Part shown: positions 17,738-27,263 of the stretch, piece after piece
Layout of the letters: each line of letters starts with the position of its first letter
How positions within the stretch are numbered: position 1 is the first letter of the stretch
Assembly (NCBI GenBank): GCA_937967995.1
Contig: CALBTB010000010.1
Coordinates: forward strand, 186,001-250,000
Direction of reading: 5' to 3'
DNA from: an uncultured Gammaproteobacteria bacterium
GTDB taxonomy: Bacteria > Pseudomonadota > Gammaproteobacteria > UBA6429 > Thiohalophilaceae
Length of the DNA: 64,000 nucleotides
The notes under the pieces: model-generated
Told to the model about the DNA's origin: nothing
The model's database searches: none
Seen by the model: only the letters and a program-made list of their open reading frames with translations
Program-made: the position numbers and the translations under genes

Positions 17738-20401
17738 ATGGCCAGACGTCGACGTTCCCGTAAACGCGCCGCACAAACCAAAGGCGGCATGACCCTTGTT
17801 CGCGTGTCGCTGATTGCGTTTGCCTTATTTGTCTTCATATTTGCCGTTACCCTTTGGTTGTCCCAGCAGATCTCCTATAGCCAGATAAGTAACCAACAGC
17901 GCGAGGCAAAAGGTGTGGTATCGCGCAGTGTCTCGTTTCAGCTGTCCCAGGCCGTGGGTTCGTATGCTCATTCACTGGAAAGCATGGCGCGAGATCCGGC
18001 CCTGGTTGAATTACTGAAACGAGGAGACAGTAATGCCATCGCCGAACGGGCCAGTGAATTGCACAAGGTATTTCCTTACGCACTGGCACTGCGTATTTAC
18101 CAGATTGGTACACCGAGGCTCAGTAGTGAACTCAAGCCACCGGTTACCTATGCTTGCCTGGATCTGATTAACGAAGCCCGAGCAGGCAATAAAGCGCCAC
18201 CTGTGGAACTGCATGTACCGGGAACGGCTAACGAACACCTGGAGGTTGTCAGGCCCGTTTACGATGGAAACCGGCTGGTGGGTTACCTGCAGCTGGCTTT
18301 GCATGCCAAGGCGATCGATGTATGGACCAATTCGATCATCAGTGACAGTTACATCGAAATCTATCAGCGCGCCGGGGATCAGCCGGCAATCCTGATTAAC
18401 AAGGGCGGAGACGCGAATCTGAAGCTGGGTAAAGCCGAGTATTACAAGGTGGAAGGCACGCGCTGGAATGTGGCCGTATGGTCAAAGATTTCCGTACCCA
18501 TATTACCGCTCACACTGGAATCCTTGTTTATTTTCCTGGTTGCCGTGGTGCTGGCGGCGATGGTTGTATACCTGCTCAAGAATTCGGTCAGTCGCGCAGT
18601 GCTGGTTGACGCAAAAAATCTCATCATGATGACCACGGACTCGATTCGCGGTAATAAAAAACACGGTTATCATTTGCATTTGCCGGAATTTGTCGAAGCG
18701 GCACGTGGGCTAACTGATGTGGAGAGTGGTGGCCAGGTCGAACGGGAACGGGATGATGATCCTGATGCAATCAATATTAGTGCCGATGACCTTGATCCCT
18801 TGTCCATGAGCAGTGCCGGACTGAGTGTTGAAGAACTCGATGAAGATGATGCTTCGGTGATGATGCGACACATCGAAATGCAGAAGCAGCAAGCCCAACC
18901 GGTTACCGACAGCGGCGAACAAAAAGCCGTTTTCGAGTCACGTGATGTGAGTCAGGACACGGCACAAATGCAGGACGTATCCGGGTCCATGCAAAGCGGT
19001 GTGACGTCAACTCGCCAACCGGCACCGGCCTTACCGCCGCCGGAAATCTTCAAGGCCTATGATATTCGCGGCATTGTCGGTAGTACGCTGACAGCCCAGC
19101 ATGCCATGTTAATTGGTCGTGCAGTGGGAACTGAAGCGATAGCGAGGGGATTCAAGGATCTCGCCTTTGCCCGAGACGGTCGCTTGTCAGGACCTGAGCT
19201 CGGTGGTGCGTTTGTGAAAGGTGTGCAGTCTACCGGTGTTAATGTGATTGATATTGGTATGGTGCCTACTCCGGTGCTGTACTATGCCGCCACTGAAAAG
19301 GCCAATGGGACCGGCGTGATGTTAACGGGCAGTCACAACCCACCTGATTACAATGGCTTCAAGATGATGATTGGCGGTGAAACCCTGTCCGGCGATCAGA
19401 TTCAGGCGCTGCATAAACGCATTCAGGAAAGTGATTTTGCCAGTGGTCAGGGTGGTTATGTAAACCAGGGTGTGGGTAAGGCGTATCTGGATCGCATTAT
19501 CGGCGACGTCAAACTCAAAAAGCCGCTTAGTGTTGTCATTGACTGCGGTAATGGCGTGGCAGGTGCCATCGCACCGACGCTTTACAAGTCGATGGGATGT
19601 CGTGTTACCGAACTTTATTGCGATGTGGACGGCAAGTTTCCCAACCACCATCCCGATCCCAGCCGTCCGGAAAACCTGCAGGACCTGATCGCAACGGTCA
19701 AAAGTAAAAATGCCGATATTGGTCTGGCCTTTGACGGTGATGGTGATCGACTGGGTGTCGTGGATTCACAGGGCCATATTATCTATGCTGATCGATTACT
19801 GATGTTGTTTGCCATGGACGTGCTCAAACGCAACCAGGGTGCCCAGATCATCTATGACATCAAATGCAGTAGCAACCTGGCCAAGGTCATCTGGGAGCGC
19901 GGTGGCGAACCCATTATGTGGAAAACCGGGCACTCTTTGATCAAGGCCAAGATGAAACAGTCAGGCGCTGCATTAGCCGGTGAAATGAGCGGTCATATTT
20001 TCTTTAATGAGCGCTGGTATGGTTTTGATGACGGACTTTATTCAGGTGCACGGTTGCTGGAAATTCTTTCAGGACAAGCACAGTCATCAGCCGAATTATT
20101 TGGTTCATTACCGGATGCCGTCAATACACCTGAACTGAACGTCAAGATGCGTGAAGGTGAACAACATCGGTTTATCGAAGATTTGATGATGCAGGCAGAT
20201 TTCGGTGAGGCGAACATTACCATGATCGATGGTATACGTGCCGATTTTGCAGATGGCTGGGGACTGGTCAGGGCATCCAACACAACACCCGTGCTGGTCA
20301 TGCGTTTTGAAGGCAAGGATCAAAAGACAATGGAACGTATTCAGCAAACCTTCAAACAGCAAATGCTGGCCGTCAAACCGGATCTATCATTGCCTTTCTA
20401 A
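17738..20401 (+). CDS. algC: Phosphomannomutase/phosphoglucomutase (AlgC type) with N-terminal membrane sensor-like region
   Basis: 887-residue protein. The C-terminal half (from about residue 432, PPPEIFKAYDIRGIVG) is a complete alpha-D-phosphohexomutase: the phosphoserine is S532 in TGSHNP and the metal loop is DGDGDRLG with D666, D668 and D670. It interconverts mannose and glucose 6- and 1-phosphates for exopolysaccharide and LPS precursors. The first about 280 residues hold two membrane helices (about 20-44 and 259-280) flanking a periplasmic domain of about 210 residues, then an acidic linker rich in D, E and S. Pseudomonas AlgC genes have a comparable long form. Order dut-algC-argB is as in Pseudomonas. 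Confidence 0.93.
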   Translation: MARRRRSRKRAAQTKGGMTLVRVSLIAFALFVFIFAVTLWLSQQISYSQISNQQREAKGVVSRSVSFQLSQAVGSYAHSLESMARDPALVELLKRGDSNAIAERASELHKVFPYALALRIYQIGTPRLSSELKPPVTYACLDLINEARAGNKAPPVELHVPGTANEHLEVVRPVYDGNRLVGYLQLALHAKAIDVWTNSIISDSYIEIYQRAGDQPAILINKGGDANLKLGKAEYYKVEGTRWNVAVWSKISVPILPLTLESLFIFLVAVVLAAMVVYLLKNSVSRAVLVDAKNLIMMTTDSIRGNKKHGYHLHLPEFVEAARGLTDVESGGQVERERDDDPDAINISADDLDPLSMSSAGLSVEELDEDDASVMMRHIEMQKQQAQPVTDSGEQKAVFESRDVSQDTAQMQDVSGSMQSGVTSTRQPAPALPPPEIFKAYDIRGIVGSTLTAQHAMLIGRAVGTEAIARGFKDLAFARDGRLSGPELGGAFVKGVQSTGVNVIDIGMVPTPVLYYAATEKANGTGVMLTGSHNPPDYNGFKMMIGGETLSGDQIQALHKRIQESDFASGQGGYVNQGVGKAYLDRIIGDVKLKKPLSVVIDCGNGVAGAIAPTLYKSMGCRVTELYCDVDGKFPNHHPDPSRPENLQDLIATVKSKNADIGLAFDGDGDRLGVVDSQGHIIYADRLLMLFAMDVLKRNQGAQIIYDIKCSSNLAKVIWERGGEPIMWKTGHSLIKAKMKQSGAALAGEMSGHIFFNERWYGFDDGLYSGARLLEILSGQAQSSAELFGSLPDAVNTPELNVKMREGEQHRFIEDLMMQADFGEANITMIDGIRADFADGWGLVRASNTTPVLVMRFEGKDQKTMERIQQTFKQQMLAVKPDLSLPF

Positions 20402-20507
20402 GGCGTGCGACCATTCTATTCCGCTTAGCATGCCTGCCTGGCAGGTGATTTGTGATCCCTTTCCGTTTATTATGTGAGTACTAACTTACAAAAGGGAACA
20501 GGTATTC

Positions 20508-21401
20508 ATGAGTCTGGGATCGCAACAGGCCAGGCAAATCGCCGCCGTACTCAGTGAAGCATTACCTTATATACAACGCTTTGCCGGCAAGACCATGGTG
20601 ATTAAATACGGCGGTAACGCCATGGTGGATGAAAGCCTCAAACGGGGATTTGCCCGTGATATCGTCCTGATGAAACTGGTCGGCATGAATCCGGTTGTGG
20701 TGCACGGTGGTGGTCCGCAAATCGGTGACGTTCTGAAGAAGATTGGCAAGCAGTCCGAGTTTATTAATGGTATGCGTGTTACCGACAGTGAAACCATGAA
20801 CGTGGTTGAGATGGTGCTGGGTGGGCTCGTCAACAAGGAGATCGTCAACCTGATCAATCGCCATGGCGGCAAGGCCGTCGGCCTGACGGGCAAGGACGGC
20901 GAACTGATTCGGGCACGTAAACTTAAAGTCACCAAGAGCAGTCCTGATCTGGAGGCACCGGAGATCATCGATATTGGTCATGTAGGCGAGGTCGAAAGTA
21001 TCGATACGTCCGTGGTCAGGATGCTGGTCAATGATGATTTTATTCCTGTCATCGCGCCGATTGGTGTGGGTGAGGACGGTCAGGCCTACAACATCAATGC
21101 AGATCTGGTCGCCGGTAAAATGGCGATTGCACTGGATGCAGAGAAACTGATTCTGTTAACCAATACCACCGGGGTAATGGATCAAAATGATCAGCTACTG
21201 ACCGGTCTTAAGGCACAGGATGTTGATCAGTTGATCAAGCAGGAAGTTATCCACGGCGGTATGCTGCCAAAAGTTCAGTGTGCGCTGGATGCAGTGCGTT
21301 CCGGTGTGCGTAACGCGCAGATCATTGATGGTCGGGTGGAACACGCAGTGTTACTGGAAGTGTTGACGGATGAAGGTGTCGGCACGCTGATTATGGGATA
21401 G
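20508..21401 (+). CDS. argB: Acetylglutamate kinase ArgB
   Basis: Second step of arginine synthesis, phosphorylating N-acetylglutamate. The 297-residue amino-acid kinase shows KYGGNAMVDE near the N-terminus, VVHGGGPQIGDVLKK for substrate binding, and NINADLVAGKMAIALDAEKLILLTN. The N-terminal extension of about 25 residues (ARQIAAVLSEALPYIQRF) is the helix found in hexameric, arginine-inhibited enzymes. The 106-bp gap after algC contains a CCTGCC/GGCAGG palindrome near 20432 and may carry a separate promoter. Confidence 0.97.
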   Translation: MSLGSQQARQIAAVLSEALPYIQRFAGKTMVIKYGGNAMVDESLKRGFARDIVLMKLVGMNPVVVHGGGPQIGDVLKKIGKQSEFINGMRVTDSETMNVVEMVLGGLVNKEIVNLINRHGGKAVGLTGKDGELIRARKLKVTKSSPDLEAPEIIDIGHVGEVESIDTSVVRMLVNDDFIPVIAPIGVGEDGQAYNINADLVAGKMAIALDAEKLILLTNTTGVMDQNDQLLTGLKAQDVDQLIKQEVIHGGMLPKVQCALDAVRSGVRNAQIIDGRVEHAVLLEVLTDEGVGTLIMG

Positions 21402-21406
21402 CGGTG

Positions 21407-21991
21407 ATGAGCGAAACCAAATCATCAAGGCGTCAGCAGATTCTGGAAACCCTGGCACTGGAACTTGAGAAGTCGCCGGGTGAGCCCATTACAACGGCGG
21501 GTCTGGCGCGCGCAGTCGGTGTTTCCGAGGCGGCCCTGTACCGGCATTTTGCCAGCAAGGCAAAAATGTTTGAAGCGCTGATTGAATTCATCGAAGACTC
21601 CATCTTTGGATTAAGCAATCGAATACTGGAAGATGAAAAAGCCGCCATTGTGCGAATCGAAAAAATATTGCACCTCGTACTGGGTTTTGCACAGAAAAAT
21701 CCCGGTATCACTCGCCTTTTAATTGGTGATGTACTGGTGGGGGAAACCGATCGGTTACGCAAACGCATCGACAAGTTTTACGAACGCCTCGAGTCACAGT
21801 TCAAACAGGTCATGCGAGAAGGTGAGGCGGCGCAGGAATTAACCCCGGGTAAATCAATTGCGGCACGCGCGAATATGCTGGTCTGTCTTATTCAGGGAAA
21901 GTTGCAGTATTTCGTGCGCAGTGAATTTCAGTCGGTGCCCCTGTCGCACTGGGATGATCAGTGGCCGATCCTGAAACAGGTAATTAGTTGA
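21407..21991 (+). CDS. slmA: Nucleoid occlusion factor SlmA (TetR family)
   Basis: DNA-binding FtsZ antagonist that blocks Z-ring assembly over the nucleoid. The helix-turn-helix is ITTAGLARAVGVSEAALYRHF, followed by the SlmA-specific FEALIEFIEDSIFGL. NPGITRLLIGD and the C-terminal LQYFVRSEF also match E. coli SlmA. The GTG at 21404 and ATG at 21407 are adjacent in-frame; I take the ATG. It is 5 bp after argB, and the last 8 bp overlap the convergent DUF4124 gene. In E. coli slmA sits between dut and pyrE, a position broadly kept here. Confidence 0.93.
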   Translation: MSETKSSRRQQILETLALELEKSPGEPITTAGLARAVGVSEAALYRHFASKAKMFEALIEFIEDSIFGLSNRILEDEKAAIVRIEKILHLVLGFAQKNPGITRLLIGDVLVGETDRLRKRIDKFYERLESQFKQVMREGEAAQELTPGKSIAARANMLVCLIQGKLQYFVRSEFQSVPLSHWDDQWPILKQVIS

Positions 21992-22625
21992 CCCGACCCT
22001 TTTTCAGTTGACGAAAGCGTTTCAGGTCACTATCAAAACGACTTTTGAGCCGCTGCAGATCATCTTCCTGTCGCGCAACATTTTCCGATTTACCGCTGAT
22101 CTGGACCTTGAGCTGGCTGATTTCATCGATCAGTGACTGCGGGGGTTCTTTGCCCGTGCGTTCGTAATTGGCCGCGCGGCTTTCCAGATCAGCCAGATTA
22201 TTTTCCAGTAACTTGAGATTGCTGCGACTGATATCAATCTGGCCCTGTGCCGCCTTGACGTTATTATCTCTGGCCAGGAGCAGGTCGCGCTCTGTTGTAT
22301 AGGCGTTGAGCAGGATGGCGTCCAGGCGGGCCTGCTCCCTGCGGGCCGCTTCCTGCTGTTTTCTCAGGTATTCCTGTTCACGTTCGCGGGCCAGCTGTTC
22401 CGGTGTCTTGGCCGCTTCGATGACCCTGACCACCAGCCCACGCTCATTCACGACTTCGATACGTTTTTGTGAGTATTCCGGTGGCACAGTGCTGCCACAC
22501 TCGCGAATGCCGACATCGTTTTCCCAGCATTTGATGAGCTTGGCATGGCCATGCTGACTGAAAGCTAGCAAAACCATGATCAGGACAGGGCCAAACAGGG
22601 TGCGATTAAGAGTAGCGCGTGTCAT
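21984..22625 (-). CDS. DUF4124 domain-containing exported protein with coiled coil
   Basis: Envelope protein of unknown function. The frame is open upstream to 22724, but the ATG at 22625 gives a signal peptide (hydrophobic core FGPVLIMVLLAF, cleavage near HGHA) directly after it, leaving 213 residues. Residues about 31-60 (KLIKCWENDVGIRECGSTVPP) are a DUF4124-like segment with two cysteines. From about residue 75 to the end is a long charged helix, probably coiled coil (REREQEYLRKQQEAARREQA and later). It converges on slmA with an 8-bp overlap. Confidence 0.75.
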   Translation of the reverse strand: MTRATLNRTLFGPVLIMVLLAFSQHGHAKLIKCWENDVGIRECGSTVPPEYSQKRIEVVNERGLVVRVIEAAKTPEQLAREREQEYLRKQQEAARREQARLDAILLNAYTTERDLLLARDNNVKAAQGQIDISRSNLKLLENNLADLESRAANYERTGKEPPQSLIDEISQLKVQISGKSENVARQEDDLQRLKSRFDSDLKRFRQLKKGRVN

Positions 22626-22705
22626 TCCATTCAGTGTGTCTGGTTCTGATCTTGTTGATTTTACAGGATACAATATGTCGAATGCTCCCTGTTTAGTTAA
22701 ATTGT

Positions 22706-23482
22706 GTGCTGGATCATATTTCACTATTCATTATCTCACTGATTGCGAACGCCTTTTCAGCTTTTGCTGGTGGTGGCGCCGGGTTATTACAGTTACCGGC
22801 CCTGATATTCTTTGGTATTCCATTCAGTGCCGCCCTGGCAACACATAAGGTTGCCAGCGTTGCCCTGGGTGTGGGTGCCACCCTGCGGCACTTTCGTGAG
22901 CATTCCCTGCAGCGCTATTATATCTATAGTGTCCTGCTGGCCGGTGTGCCAGGCGTTATCCTGGGTGCACATATCGTCCTGTTCATCCCTGACCGCCATG
23001 CCGAGGTTGCCCTTGGTATTATGACCATGGCATTGGGGATCTATTCAATTTTTAAGCCACAATTGGGTCAGACATATGCTCCCCGTCGGCTAGATACTCG
23101 CCAGACCCTGCTCGGTGGTATTGTCCTGTTTATCATCGGTATTCTGAACGGATCCTTAACCTCCGGCACCGGCCTGTTTGTAACTTTGTGGCTGGTGCAC
23201 TGGTATGGGCTGGATTATCGTCGTGCCGTGGCCCACACGCTGGTCCTGGTGGGTCTGTTCTGGAACGGCAGCGGAGCACTGACACTCGGCCTCTACGGCA
23301 ATATCCAGTGGGTCTGGTTACCGGTCCTGTTACTGGGTTCCCTGCTCGGTGGCTACATCGGTGCTCATTTTTCCATCATCAAGGGCAACCGATGGATCAA
23401 ACGCGCTTACGAATTTGTCACGATCGTAGTAGGCATCAGCCTGATTATCGGCCGAGATAACTTCCTGCTTCAGACGCCGTAG
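22706..23482 (+). CDS. Sulfite exporter TauE/SafE family permease
   Basis: Eight-segment membrane protein, 258 residues, of the TauE/SafE (PF01925) family that moves sulfur-containing or organic anions. The first helix hairpin has the glycine-rich FAGGGAGLLQLPALIFFGIP, and the second half repeats the pattern at TSGTGLFVTLWLV. The start is GTG at 22706. The last 13 bp overlap the convergent pyrE. No substrate is indicated by neighbours. Confidence 0.88.
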   Translation: MLDHISLFIISLIANAFSAFAGGGAGLLQLPALIFFGIPFSAALATHKVASVALGVGATLRHFREHSLQRYYIYSVLLAGVPGVILGAHIVLFIPDRHAEVALGIMTMALGIYSIFKPQLGQTYAPRRLDTRQTLLGGIVLFIIGILNGSLTSGTGLFVTLWLVHWYGLDYRRAVAHTLVLVGLFWNGSGALTLGLYGNIQWVWLPVLLLGSLLGGYIGAHFSIIKGNRWIKRAYEFVTIVVGISLIIGRDNFLLQTP

Positions 23483-24111
23483 CGTTCCCGGTAGGCCTTA
23501 ATGGCCGTCAAATAACCGGCATATTTTTCGTTGTGGGTGATGTAGGCAATCAGGTGTGCCAGGTTAATGATGCTAATCACCGGAATCTGGTAAGTGTCTT
23601 CCACTTCCTGAATTGCAGAGCGGCTCTCCTTGCCCCGTTCCTGCCGGTTGAGGGCAATGACGACACCGGCTGCCTGTGCACCATGTGCCTGAATGATCTC
23701 CATTGATTCGCGAATCGCGGTGCCGGCCGTAATGACATCATCAATGATCAGCACCTTGCCGGAGAGTGGCGCACCAATCAGGTTGCCACCCTCGCCATGA
23801 TCCTTGGCTTCCTTACGATTAAAACAGACGGCAGTATTGTGGTTGTATTTTTCAGACAGGGCGATGGCACAGGTCGTTGCCAGCGGTATGCCTTTGTAGG
23901 CGGGTCCGAACAGGGTATCGAAGCGAATGCCGCTGTCATTGATGGCATCAGCATAAAAGTGTCCCAGTTGTGACAGGCTGCGGCCATGATTGAACAGACC
24001 GGCATTAAAGAAGTATGGACTGATTCGGCCGGACTTCAGTGTGAATTCCCCAAAGCGCAGGACATTGGATTGCAGGGCAAGCTCGATAAATTCGCGTTGG
24101 TAATTTTCCAT
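23470..24111 (-). CDS. pyrE: Orotate phosphoribosyltransferase PyrE
   Basis: Converts orotate and PRPP to OMP in pyrimidine synthesis. The 213-residue protein has LKSGRISPYFFNAGLF, the flexible loop FNRKEAKDHGEGGNLIGAP and the PRPP-binding VLIIDDVITAGTAIRESM. It is transcribed away from the crc/exoA gene as in Pseudomonas, where pyrE and crc are neighbours. The rest of the pathway here (pyrB, pyrC', a PyrK-like subunit, pyrR) is 10 kb away. Confidence 0.97.
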   Translation of the reverse strand: MENYQREFIELALQSNVLRFGEFTLKSGRISPYFFNAGLFNHGRSLSQLGHFYADAINDSGIRFDTLFGPAYKGIPLATTCAIALSEKYNHNTAVCFNRKEAKDHGEGGNLIGAPLSGKVLIIDDVITAGTAIRESMEIIQAHGAQAAGVVIALNRQERGKESRSAIQEVEDTYQIPVISIINLAHLIAYITHNEKYAGYLTAIKAYRERYGV

Positions 24112-24217
24112 TTTGCTCTTATTTTATTGTCAGGCATTCTCGCCGGTCAGGATTCGTCAGAATCCATGGATCGAAGTCGTGTATGATACACATATTTTAA
24201 TTAGAGAGATAATAAAC

Positions 24218-24991
24218 GTGCGAGTCATCAGTGCTAACGTCAATGGAATCCGGGCTGCACAGAAAAAGGGGTTCTTTGAATGGCTGAAACGGCAGCGCGC
24301 CGACGTGGTCTGCCTGCAGGAAACCAAGGCGCAGTTTCACCAGCTCGATCCGGAAATCTTCTGTCCCAAACCCTTCCACTGTTACTATTTTGATGCCGAG
24401 AAAAAAGGCTACAGCGGCGTCGCCATCTACTGCCGCAATGAACCGGATCAGATCCTGACCGGCCTGGGCTGGGATCACTGTGACACGGAAGGGCGCTATA
24501 TTCAGGCTGATTTTGACGGACTCAGTATTGCATCCTTCTATCTGCCATCCGGGTCATCCAGCGAGGAACGGCATCAGAACAAACTGCGGTTCATGGATAA
24601 AATCCTTGAAGAGCTCAGGATGATGAAACGAAAGCGCCGTGAGTACATCATCTGCGGTGACTGGAACACTGTACACAAGGAAATCGATATCAAAAATTTT
24701 CGCAGTAACCAGAAAAATTCCGGCTGCACACCGGAAGAACGTGCCTGGATGGACAAGCTGTTTGATCAGGTCGGTTATGTCGACGCGTTTCGGGTTGTCG
24801 ATCAACGTGACAATCAATACACCTGGTGGTCGAACCGCGGTAATGCCCGTGCCAACAATGTCGGATGGCGTATCGATTATCACATTATTACACCGGGCCT
24901 GGCGGACAAGGTTCAGAAGGCATCTATATACAAGGACAAGTGGTTTTCGGATCACGCGCCGCTCATTATTGATTATGACCTGGAGCTGTAA
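24218..24991 (+). CDS. Exodeoxyribonuclease III / Crc family protein with intact catalytic residues
   Basis: Endonuclease/exonuclease/phosphatase fold, 257 residues. I chose the GTG at 24218 because MRVISANVNGIRAA is the family N-terminus and AGAGAG lies about 9 nt upstream; the frame is open back to 24113. Its closest-looking relative by wording and gene context (beside pyrE) is the Pseudomonas catabolite control protein Crc. Unlike Crc, the nuclease residues are present: E35 in LQETKAQ, D148 and N150 in GDWN, the Asp of WRIDYH, and D245-H246 in SDHAP. It is therefore probably an active AP endonuclease/exonuclease III. Confidence 0.88.
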   Translation: MRVISANVNGIRAAQKKGFFEWLKRQRADVVCLQETKAQFHQLDPEIFCPKPFHCYYFDAEKKGYSGVAIYCRNEPDQILTGLGWDHCDTEGRYIQADFDGLSIASFYLPSGSSSEERHQNKLRFMDKILEELRMMKRKRREYIICGDWNTVHKEIDIKNFRSNQKNSGCTPEERAWMDKLFDQVGYVDAFRVVDQRDNQYTWWSNRGNARANNVGWRIDYHIITPGLADKVQKASIYKDKWFSDHAPLIIDYDLEL

Positions 24992-25001
24992 GGATTAGCC
25001 T

Positions 25002-26531
25002 TTGCTGAACAACAAGACGCAAAGCTGGCAAAGCGCACTGGAGACCTATTCTCACCCGCGCGTCATCACGTTATTGTTCTACGGATTTTCCGCCGGTCTG
25101 CCACTGCTACTCATTTTCGGTACCCTGTCGTTATGGTTGAAGAAGGCAGGCGTTGATGTAGCCACGATTACCTATTTCAGCTGGGCGGCACTGGGATATT
25201 CATTCAAGTTTATCTGGGCACCGTTGATGGACAGGTTACCGTTACCCATTCTCGATGCGCGCATGGGACGGCGGCGTAGCTGGTTACTGGTGTCACAGAT
25301 CATTGTCGTAGTGGCAATGTCGTGGATGGCATTTACCGAGCCCACGACGAACCTGGAGCAGATGGCCATGGCGGCCGTGCTACTCGGTTTTGCCGGTGCC
25401 AGCCAGGATATTGTCATCGATGCGTATCGCATAGAATCGGCACCGCAACGTTATCAGGCGGCGATGTCAGCGATGTATACTGCCGGTTACCGTACCGGCA
25501 TGCTGGTTGCCGGTGCCGGAGCCTTTTATATCGTTGCCTACTTTAGCGGTGAGAATGAGTACTTATACGAAGCCTGGCGAATCACCTATCTGGTCATGGC
25601 CGTCTGTATGCTGGTTGGGATTGTTACCACACTGGTGATTACCGAACCGGAAGTCAACAAGCAGGTTGATTCTCACATTCATTCAACGATTGACTATGTC
25701 CGTTTTCTGTTGCTGTTTACGATTTTTACTGCCGTATTCATTCTGGTATTTGTACACCTGAATCCGGTTGCGACGCTGTCCGATCTGTTGCATGGCAGAC
25801 TGGGACTGGATGCCACGCTGGTCAAATTCATTGGTGAAATGATACGACTGGCTATGTCGGGTGGATCAGCCTTTGTGGTTGCCCGATTGCTGGTAAACAT
25901 GGGCATCGTGAATAAAGACATGGTGCTGGAAACTTATGTCGAACCCTTCCTGGATTTCTTTCGTCGTTACCGGGCGACATTCATTGCGGTGTTGTTGCTG
26001 ATCGGTTTTTACCGGGTGTCTGATATCGTGCTGGGTACAGTTGCCATCATCTTTTATGAGCAACTGGGTTTCAGCGAAGTTGAAATTGCCACAATCAGTA
26101 AAACCTTTGGTCTGTTTATGATCATATTCGGTGGTTTTCTGGGCGGAGTACTGACTGCACGCTATGGTGTATTGCGTATTCTGTTACTCGGTTCGATCCT
26201 CGCCGCCATCACCAATCTGTTGTTTATGATCATGGCATCTATCGGACATGATCCACTGGCGCTGACGATTGTCATTGCGGCCGATAACGTCAGCGCCGGT
26301 CTTGCCGGTACTGCTTTTATCGCTTATCTGTCCGGACTGACCAACCTGTCATTTACCGCCATGCAATACGCTATATTCAGTTCCGTCATGACCCTGTTTC
26401 CAAAACTCATTGGTGGTTACTCGGGTAGCATGATCGAAAATATCGGTTATTCATCATTCTTTCTTGTCACGACGATCATGGGCGTACCGGTCATTCTACT
26501 TATTCTGTATCTGATTAAACGTGAAAACTAG
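25002..26531 (+). CDS. AmpG-like MFS transporter
   Basis: Polytopic membrane protein of 509 residues, major facilitator superfamily. The N-terminus RVITLLFYGFSAGLPLLLIFGTLSLWL and the following FSWAALGYSFKFIWAPLMDRL are characteristic of AmpG, the inner-membrane importer of anhydro-muropeptides for cell-wall recycling. About twelve to fourteen hydrophobic segments are visible, and MGRRRSWLL is the cytoplasmic MFS loop. The start is TTG at 25002 with AAGGA 7 nt upstream overlapping the stop of the preceding gene. It is probably cotranscribed with that gene. Confidence 0.87.
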   Translation: MLNNKTQSWQSALETYSHPRVITLLFYGFSAGLPLLLIFGTLSLWLKKAGVDVATITYFSWAALGYSFKFIWAPLMDRLPLPILDARMGRRRSWLLVSQIIVVVAMSWMAFTEPTTNLEQMAMAAVLLGFAGASQDIVIDAYRIESAPQRYQAAMSAMYTAGYRTGMLVAGAGAFYIVAYFSGENEYLYEAWRITYLVMAVCMLVGIVTTLVITEPEVNKQVDSHIHSTIDYVRFLLLFTIFTAVFILVFVHLNPVATLSDLLHGRLGLDATLVKFIGEMIRLAMSGGSAFVVARLLVNMGIVNKDMVLETYVEPFLDFFRRYRATFIAVLLLIGFYRVSDIVLGTVAIIFYEQLGFSEVEIATISKTFGLFMIIFGGFLGGVLTARYGVLRILLLGSILAAITNLLFMIMASIGHDPLALTIVIAADNVSAGLAGTAFIAYLSGLTNLSFTAMQYAIFSSVMTLFPKLIGGYSGSMIENIGYSSFFLVTTIMGVPVILLILYLIKREN

Positions 26532-26545
26532 CGGGAGTTTATACG

Positions 26546-27259
26546 GTGCCGGATTTTATCAGTAGCTCGTTAATCACCGCATTTGTGGCCGGCCTGCTCG
26601 GTGGTGTGCATTGCCTTGGCATGTGCGGCGGTATCGTCGGCGCTTTAACGTTTGGCACGGTCGGGCAGGACGACAACCGGCGCAAGTGGCTGTTCCAGCT
26701 TTTGTACAACCTGGGGCGCATCAGCAGTTATACGCTTGCCGGTGTGTTGGTCGGCTGGCTCGGTGCTGTCCTTACTCAGCAGTTCGCTTCGCATACCCTG
26801 CATCAGGTACTGCAAACAGTATCCGGCATTGTCATGATCCTGATGGGCCTTTATCTGGCCCGGTTGTGGTTAGTGCTGGTACAGGTGGAAAAGGGTGGCG
26901 CGGTTATCTGGCGTTTAATCGAACCCTATGCGCGGCGTCTGATACCAATTCGACATGTGTCACAGGCTTATGTGGTGGGGATGGTCTGGGGCTGGCTGCC
27001 GTGTGGACTGGTGTACAGTATGTTGACCATGAGCCTGACCACGACCAGCGCGCTTAACGGCGGACTGGTCATGTTGAGTTTTGGTCTGGGGACATTGCCG
27101 AATCTTTTACTGATCGGTATGTTTGCTGCCAACCTGCAAAAATTCATGCAACGACCCGGCGTGCGTATCGTTGCCGGGTTGCTGGTCGTTGTGATGGGTG
27201 TGTATTTGATAACGATGGCCTGGCTGCCCGTGGACGAGCATGCCCATCACCATCATTAA
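26546..27259 (+). CDS. UreH/DsbD-like transmembrane protein (sulfite exporter TauE/SafE family)
   Basis: Membrane protein of 237 residues with about six segments. The first helix carries GGVHCLGMCGGIVGAL, a Cys-x-x-x-Cys motif typical of the DsbD_2/UreH-like group (PF13386) often linked to copper or cytochrome oxidase assembly. WGWLPCGLVYSML in the second half holds another helix cysteine. The C-terminus ends in a histidine-rich tail (DEHAHHHH), consistent with metal binding. The start is GTG at 26546 with GGGAG upstream. It stops 4 bp from the convergent dynamin-like gene. Confidence 0.8.
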   Translation: MPDFISSSLITAFVAGLLGGVHCLGMCGGIVGALTFGTVGQDDNRRKWLFQLLYNLGRISSYTLAGVLVGWLGAVLTQQFASHTLHQVLQTVSGIVMILMGLYLARLWLVLVQVEKGGAVIWRLIEPYARRLIPIRHVSQAYVVGMVWGWLPCGLVYSMLTMSLTTTSALNGGLVMLSFGLGTLPNLLLIGMFAANLQKFMQRPGVRIVAGLLVVVMGVYLITMAWLPVDEHAHHHH

Positions 27260-27263
27260 TTGT

